Assembly: GCA_964546815.1 (NCBI GenBank) | Contig: CAZJLR010000029.1 | Coordinates: forward strand, 1-64,000 | DNA: 64,000 bases | Reading direction: 5' to 3' | Source: JAIEPM01 sp964546815 | GTDB lineage: Bacteria; Cyanobacteriota; Vampirovibrionia; Obscuribacterales; Obscuribacteraceae | Shown: positions 60,040 to 64,000 of the stretch, piece by piece | How the letters are laid out: each line of letters starts with the position of its first letter | Numbering within the stretch: position 1 is the stretch's first letter | Position numbers and translations under genes: made by a program | The notes under the pieces: model-generated | The model's input: only the letters and a program-made list of their open reading frames with translations | Database searches by the model: none | What the model was told of the DNA's origin: nothing

Positions 60040-61410
60040 ATGAGCCTTTCATTTTTTGCATCAGTGAAGCCAACTATTGCCCTAATGTCTCTGATTGCAC
60101 TTTGTATTCTCATAGGCGCCTGGTGCCCTCAAGAGTCGCAGTCTGGATTTCAAAAAGTAGTTGAAACTTTTGGTCCAGAAAATGCCAAGCTATTGCAACA
60201 ATGGGGCATTACCGATTTATTTCACACACCATTTTTCCTGGCATTAATCGGCTTCTTGACCCTCAACATGGTTGTTGCCAGCATGAAGCGCGTGTTTCCC
60301 AAAGCGCGCGTGATGAAAACAAAGATGCCGTTTCTTGGTCAACGTGAAATATCAAAATTTCCAATCACAAGACAACTCAATCTTAACTGCCCACCAAACG
60401 AAGCGCTTGAAGGGCTCGCCAGCACACTTAGAAAAGATGGCTACAAAGTCGATATCAAAGACGGAAAACTCACAGGCGAATGGGCAAAAGTTGCCTTGCT
60501 TGCAGCCACAATTACACATATCGGATTGCTTTCAATGCTTGCCGGCATCTCAATCACGTCATGGACAGGTTTCAATGGATTCAAGCCTGTACCACTAGAT
60601 GGAACACTCAATTTTGCAGAATCAGAACACAGCAAACTCTGGATAGGAAAACTTCCAGACTGGAAAATTCGGGTTGATGATACAAAGCGCGAAGACTACC
60701 CAACCGGCGAGCCGAAGCAGTGGTACAGCAAACTTTCTGTAATCGGCAAAGACGGCAAAGTTATTAAGCAGCAAGAAATTTCAGTCAACAATCCACTTTC
60801 ATACGACGGTGTGGACATCTACCAGTCTAGCTGGGGATTGGATTCAATCAAAATATCATTCAACGGGCGCAAAACAGAGCTGCCGCTCAGACAAATGGGC
60901 GGCGCCAACGCAGCATTCATGCCACTCGACGAAAAGACCATCATGATTTTCTCACTTCGTGGCATGGACAAACCATTACGTGTTTTTGCAAAAATCCCCG
61001 AGTGGGATGCACCAAAAATGCTTGCTGAAATTGAAAAAGGGCACGAAGCTTCATTTGGCGAAGTAAAAGTAGGCTATGTGAAGCCGATTCCAGTGACAGG
61101 ACTGCAATACAAAGCAGACCCGGGGCTACCAATTACATTCACTGCATTTGGTATCATCATGTTAGGCGTTTTGCTTGCTGCATTCCCCCATCGCCAAATT
61201 TGGGCGACGGCAACAGAAGCAGAATCTGGCAAATGCATTTTGCAGTTTGGTGGTGTATCTAGAAAAGCAAAAACAGCTTTTTCAAGAAGCCTGGACAAAA
61301 TTGCAAATAAGCTGAAAGAAAAATTCGGTGAATTTATACCGGTAGTTGCTGAAGAAACGACGGTTTTGACGGACAATGATATTCAAATCTCTGCTGGAAC
61401 AATGGGGTAG
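60040..61410 (+). CDS. resB: Cytochrome c biogenesis protein ResB/Ccs1
   Basis: System II haem lyase subunit. Helices near 10-27, 65-82, 148-168 and 358-378 flank a large extracytoplasmic domain with YDGVDIYQSSWGLD, the conserved ResB region. 456 residues. GAGAGG stands six bases before the ATG. It is followed three bases later by ccsA; both are needed for haem attachment to CxxCH proteins such as the cytochrome at 48819-49172. Confidence 0.95.
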   Translation: MSLSFFASVKPTIALMSLIALCILIGAWCPQESQSGFQKVVETFGPENAKLLQQWGITDLFHTPFFLALIGFLTLNMVVASMKRVFPKARVMKTKMPFLGQREISKFPITRQLNLNCPPNEALEGLASTLRKDGYKVDIKDGKLTGEWAKVALLAATITHIGLLSMLAGISITSWTGFNGFKPVPLDGTLNFAESEHSKLWIGKLPDWKIRVDDTKREDYPTGEPKQWYSKLSVIGKDGKVIKQQEISVNNPLSYDGVDIYQSSWGLDSIKISFNGRKTELPLRQMGGANAAFMPLDEKTIMIFSLRGMDKPLRVFAKIPEWDAPKMLAEIEKGHEASFGEVKVGYVKPIPVTGLQYKADPGLPITFTAFGIIMLGVLLAAFPHRQIWATATEAESGKCILQFGGVSRKAKTAFSRSLDKIANKLKEKFGEFIPVVAEETTVLTDNDIQISAGTMG

Positions 61411-61413
61411 CTT

Positions 61414-62409
61414 ATGTCAGACATTCAATTGGCTTTGACAAACACAGCAGGAGTCTCATCAGTAGTGTCATTTTGGGTCTTCGTCGGCTCAAATGCACTG
61501 TCTAAAAAGCGCGACTTACTCATTAAAGCTGCCCAGTTTGTGATGTTCATCGGTTTTTCCGCACTTACAGTGGCAATCGTTTGGAGAGGCTTTGAGTCGC
61601 AACGATTCCCCCTTTCAAATTTGTACGAATCACTACTCTGGTTTGCCTGGGCAATCATGGGCGGCTATTTGTACATCTCGAGAGCTTACGACCTCAAACA
61701 ATTAGGTTGGTTAGCCAGCCTCACAGCTGCTACGTTTTTCCTTTACGGCAGCTGGCTGCCTGCAAGTCAGCACGATATAAAACCACTTGTGCCGGCGCTA
61801 GTAAGCTACTGGCGACAAATTCACGTTCCGCCACTAATAGTTTCATACGCAATGTTTTTCATTGCTGGTCTATCAGCGTTTGTTCAACTCTGGCAGGCAG
61901 GTCGCGCGCGTTCTGTATTCCTCGCGCTTGTAGCATTACTTGCCGGGCTCAGCGCAATCGGACTTGGTACCTATACTGATACCAACACATTCTTCCTACA
62001 AGCGCTATTCGTCGGCGGCAGCTTGATTGGACTCGGTCTTGCCTGGTCAAACATCGGACGCGTCAACGACAAACAAGTAAACCAACAAAGAGCAGAACTT
62101 TACGACGAAGTCGTTTACCGCTCAATCATGATTGGTTTCCCCCTTCTCACCATCGGCATTATCACGGGCGGACTCTGGGCAAATCACGCCTGGGGCAGCT
62201 ACTGGTCATGGGACCCGAAAGAATCAATGGCACTAGCCACCTGGCTGGGTTACGCAGCTTATATTCACTTGCGCATTCACCATGAATGCAGCGCAGAAAA
62301 ACTTTCACTTGTTGCTGTTGGCGGCATGCTGCTTACAGTCCTCACTTACCTCGGATTTAATTCGCTAGGTTTCGGTGGATTGCATAGCTATGGTAAATTC
62401 AAAGACTAG
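61414..62409 (+). CDS. ccsA: Cytochrome c biogenesis protein CcsA/ResC
   Basis: Haem-handling membrane protein of 331 residues with eight helices and the WWD-type motif WGSYWSWDPKESMALATWL that presents haem outside the membrane. HVPPLIVSYAMFF and the late NSLGFGGLHSYG supply conserved His residues. Translationally linked to resB. Confidence 0.97.
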   Translation: MSDIQLALTNTAGVSSVVSFWVFVGSNALSKKRDLLIKAAQFVMFIGFSALTVAIVWRGFESQRFPLSNLYESLLWFAWAIMGGYLYISRAYDLKQLGWLASLTAATFFLYGSWLPASQHDIKPLVPALVSYWRQIHVPPLIVSYAMFFIAGLSAFVQLWQAGRARSVFLALVALLAGLSAIGLGTYTDTNTFFLQALFVGGSLIGLGLAWSNIGRVNDKQVNQQRAELYDEVVYRSIMIGFPLLTIGIITGGLWANHAWGSYWSWDPKESMALATWLGYAAYIHLRIHHECSAEKLSLVAVGGMLLTVLTYLGFNSLGFGGLHSYGKFKD

Positions 62410-62444
62410 GGTCTTATTTACTTACAGCATTCGATAAAAGCAAT

Positions 62445-63392
62445 TTGAAAGTTCTGGCAATCATAGTGAGCTTGGCTTTGTGTATTGTTTTCACCTTGAG
62501 TGAAAACAAGTCGATTGCGCGCGGTGGTGCACCACAAACAACTCAAAGCAGCCAATTTGAACTAAACATTGCCAAAACATCAATTAAAGTTCGAATGCAT
62601 GGAAAGTTGAGCGTTACATCAGAAGCACTGCAGAAATATGTCAAAGAATCTGCAAATGCAGTCATTGCTTACTACGGACGTTTTCCAATCTCAAAACTGG
62701 AAATCGACATCTACAGCACAGATGACGGCGGTGTCGGACTGGGCGTAGCCAACTATGATAGCGAGCGCTCTTGCGGCACAATCTCGCTAGAACTTGGTCC
62801 TGAAACGAATGTCGCAGAACTCAACGACAGCTGGACTCTCACACATGAAATGCTTCATCTGGGTTTCCCTTTGATGATTGATAAGCACAGTTGGCTTGCC
62901 GAAGGCATTGCCACATATGCAGAACCAATTGGACGCATGCGTGTTGGGCAAACGACCAGAGAACGATTATGGAAAGAGCTAATTGAAGACTGCCCCAAGG
63001 GGCAACCGCGCAGTGGTGACAAAGGACTCAATCAAGCGCATACAATTGATCGGATTTATTGGGGTGGCGCTATATATTGTTTGCTTGCCGACATTGAGAT
63101 GCGGAAACAAACGAAAAACAAAGCAGGCCTGGAAACTGCACTGCGCGCCATTGCAAACAACGGCGGCGATATCGCCTCAGAGTGGTCTGCAGAAAAAGCA
63201 ATTACAGTAGGCGACAGAGCAATTGGACTGAGAGTCTTGAAAGATCTTTACAATAGAATGGCGCTGCGTCCTGAAACAGTTGATCTGGGCAAGATATGGA
63301 AAGAACTCGGCATAAAAGTCATCGGCGGTAGAACTGTTTTTGATGACGATGCTCCACTTGCTTCGATACGCAAAGCAATCGAGCACAATTAA
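62445..63392 (+). CDS. Secreted zincin-like (HExxH) peptidase-family protein
   Basis: A signal sequence (VLAIIVSLALCIVFTLS) precedes a domain with HEMLH at about residue 138 and WLAEGIATYAEP downstream, the HExxH...E spacing of MA-clan metallopeptidases (gluzincin-like). An N-terminal beta region (FELNIAKTSIKVRMHG) fits a family of probable envelope peptidases. The TTG at 62445 starts the only frame with a proper signal peptide, but has no clear ribosome site. No known substrate. Confidence 0.72.
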   Translation: MKVLAIIVSLALCIVFTLSENKSIARGGAPQTTQSSQFELNIAKTSIKVRMHGKLSVTSEALQKYVKESANAVIAYYGRFPISKLEIDIYSTDDGGVGLGVANYDSERSCGTISLELGPETNVAELNDSWTLTHEMLHLGFPLMIDKHSWLAEGIATYAEPIGRMRVGQTTRERLWKELIEDCPKGQPRSGDKGLNQAHTIDRIYWGGAIYCLLADIEMRKQTKNKAGLETALRAIANNGGDIASEWSAEKAITVGDRAIGLRVLKDLYNRMALRPETVDLGKIWKELGIKVIGGRTVFDDDAPLASIRKAIEHN

Positions 63393-63606
63393 TCTGCTGC
63401 ATTTTAAGCCCAGCAAGCGTCTCCCGTCATGCTTACAAAGGCGAACGCTAGATATTACCTTTTCCAGATCTAGGGTTAACGTCATTCCAACATTCGTGTA
63501 GGAACATTTTAATAGTAGAGTCGTCAACTAATTCGAATACCTGATAAATTTCCGCGTCGCCGCTCTGCTGGTGACGTAGTCCAATGCGCGGACTTTTCGG
63601 AAAAAA

Positions 63607-64000
63607 ATGGATACTCACCAAAAGGCGGACCTTGGACCGCTAAGGACCATGCGAAGAATGTACAACACACAAGCACTAGAAGAAATCACACTGGAAGACA
63701 TCGCGCCAGACTTTGCGCAAGCTGGCTACGACTGCCCAGACCTCTTCCTTACAGTAGATGAAAGTCTAGATGAACCTAATGCAGATGATGAAGCAGGACG
63801 TACACGTTCTGAAGATTCTGTACAACTATATCTGCGCGACATCGGACGTGTAAGACTACTGTCTGCCAAAGAAGAAATTGAGCTGGCACGACGCGTTTGC
63901 CTTGGCGATCAACTCGCCAAGAAAAGACTGGTGCAAGCCAACCTTCGACTAGTCGTCAGTGTGGCTAAGAAATATCAAAATCGAGGACTTCCATTTCTTG
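63607..64000 (+). CDS. RNA polymerase sigma-70 family factor, N-terminal part (cut by window end)
   Basis: The first about 130 residues are visible. An acidic start (LEDIAPDFAQAGYDCPDLFLTVDESLDEP) is followed by region 1.2 (SVQLYLRDIGRVRLLSAKEEIELARRV) and region 2.1 (KKRLVQANLRLVVSVAKKYQNRGLPFL). It is a group 1 or group 2 factor; region 1.1 is short, so a cyanobacterial-style primary or group 2 sigma is likely. ATGs at 63607, 63649 or 63658 are possible starts; AAGGA lies before the later ones. It ends beyond 64000. Confidence 0.92.
   Translation, partial: MDTHQKADLGPLRTMRRMYNTQALEEITLEDIAPDFAQAGYDCPDLFLTVDESLDEPNADDEAGRTRSEDSVQLYLRDIGRVRLLSAKEEIELARRVCLGDQLAKKRLVQANLRLVVSVAKKYQNRGLPFL

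Overview
This 64 kb window looks like chromosomal DNA of a free-living bacterium with an outer membrane. My best inference is a non-photosynthetic relative of Cyanobacteria (Vampirovibrionia/Melainabacteria, Obscuribacterales-like). The hints are an efp-accB-accC order like that of cyanobacteria, system II cytochrome c maturation (ResB/CcsA), DapL-type lysine synthesis, a cyanobacterial-style primary or group 2 sigma factor at the right edge, and many secreted TPR, TonB-like and low-complexity proteins. Placement is inference only; no rRNA gene is present. The standard genetic code fits throughout. No photosynthesis gene, prophage, transposase gene or CRISPR array is visible.

Layout. 1-7 kb: a small acidic protein, a Spy/CpxP-like His-rich protein, two secreted proteins (TPR and TonB-like), a DUF1189 membrane protein, then efp-accB-accC and a CAT-anticodon tRNA. 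7-13 kb: secreted proteins, a secreted cyclophilin, a divergent FtsH, small stress-type proteins and a beta-carbonic-anhydrase-like protein. 13-24 kb: a SulP anion transporter, ftsEX, a DciA-like protein with a zinc finger, SCP2 and CvpA-like proteins, aroE, and a TonB-ExbB-ExbD set whose TonB carries an extra membrane domain. 24-36 kb: large low-complexity secreted or membrane proteins, sppA, Yip1, miaA, an Ada-like metal-binding secreted protein, a DUF4388 protein, tRNA-Ser and tlyA. 37-43 kb: a 1161-residue RelE-like/SF1 helicase/alpha-solenoid fusion, an adenosine-deaminase-family enzyme, a possible recoded small gene and an H1-like Lys/Ala protein. 43.6-47.1 kb: two Cys/Lys-rich precursor peptides, an MNIO (DUF692) enzyme, an HvfC/BufC-like partner and a YceI protein, which together form a putative metal-binding RiPP cluster. 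47-57 kb: aat, a cytochrome c, folA, thyA, an aldehyde dehydrogenase, unknown membrane and Cys/Gly-rich proteins, and dapL. 57-64 kb: an ArnT-like glycosyltransferase, a polyprenyl diphosphate synthase, ResB/CcsA, a zincin-like protein and the start of a sigma-70 gene.

Two families of short non-coding repeats punctuate the intergenic spaces. Module A is a palindrome-ended element of about 95-100 bp. Module B is a MITE-like element of about 190-210 bp with 18-bp terminal inverted repeats, found inserted into the centre of module A with an apparent 3-bp target duplication. The two are nested in each other at several places.

Most likely novelty: the MNIO cluster with its two unusual precursors (one with four heptad Cys repeats), the RelE-like/helicase/solenoid fusion, the TonB fusion, and the nested repeats.
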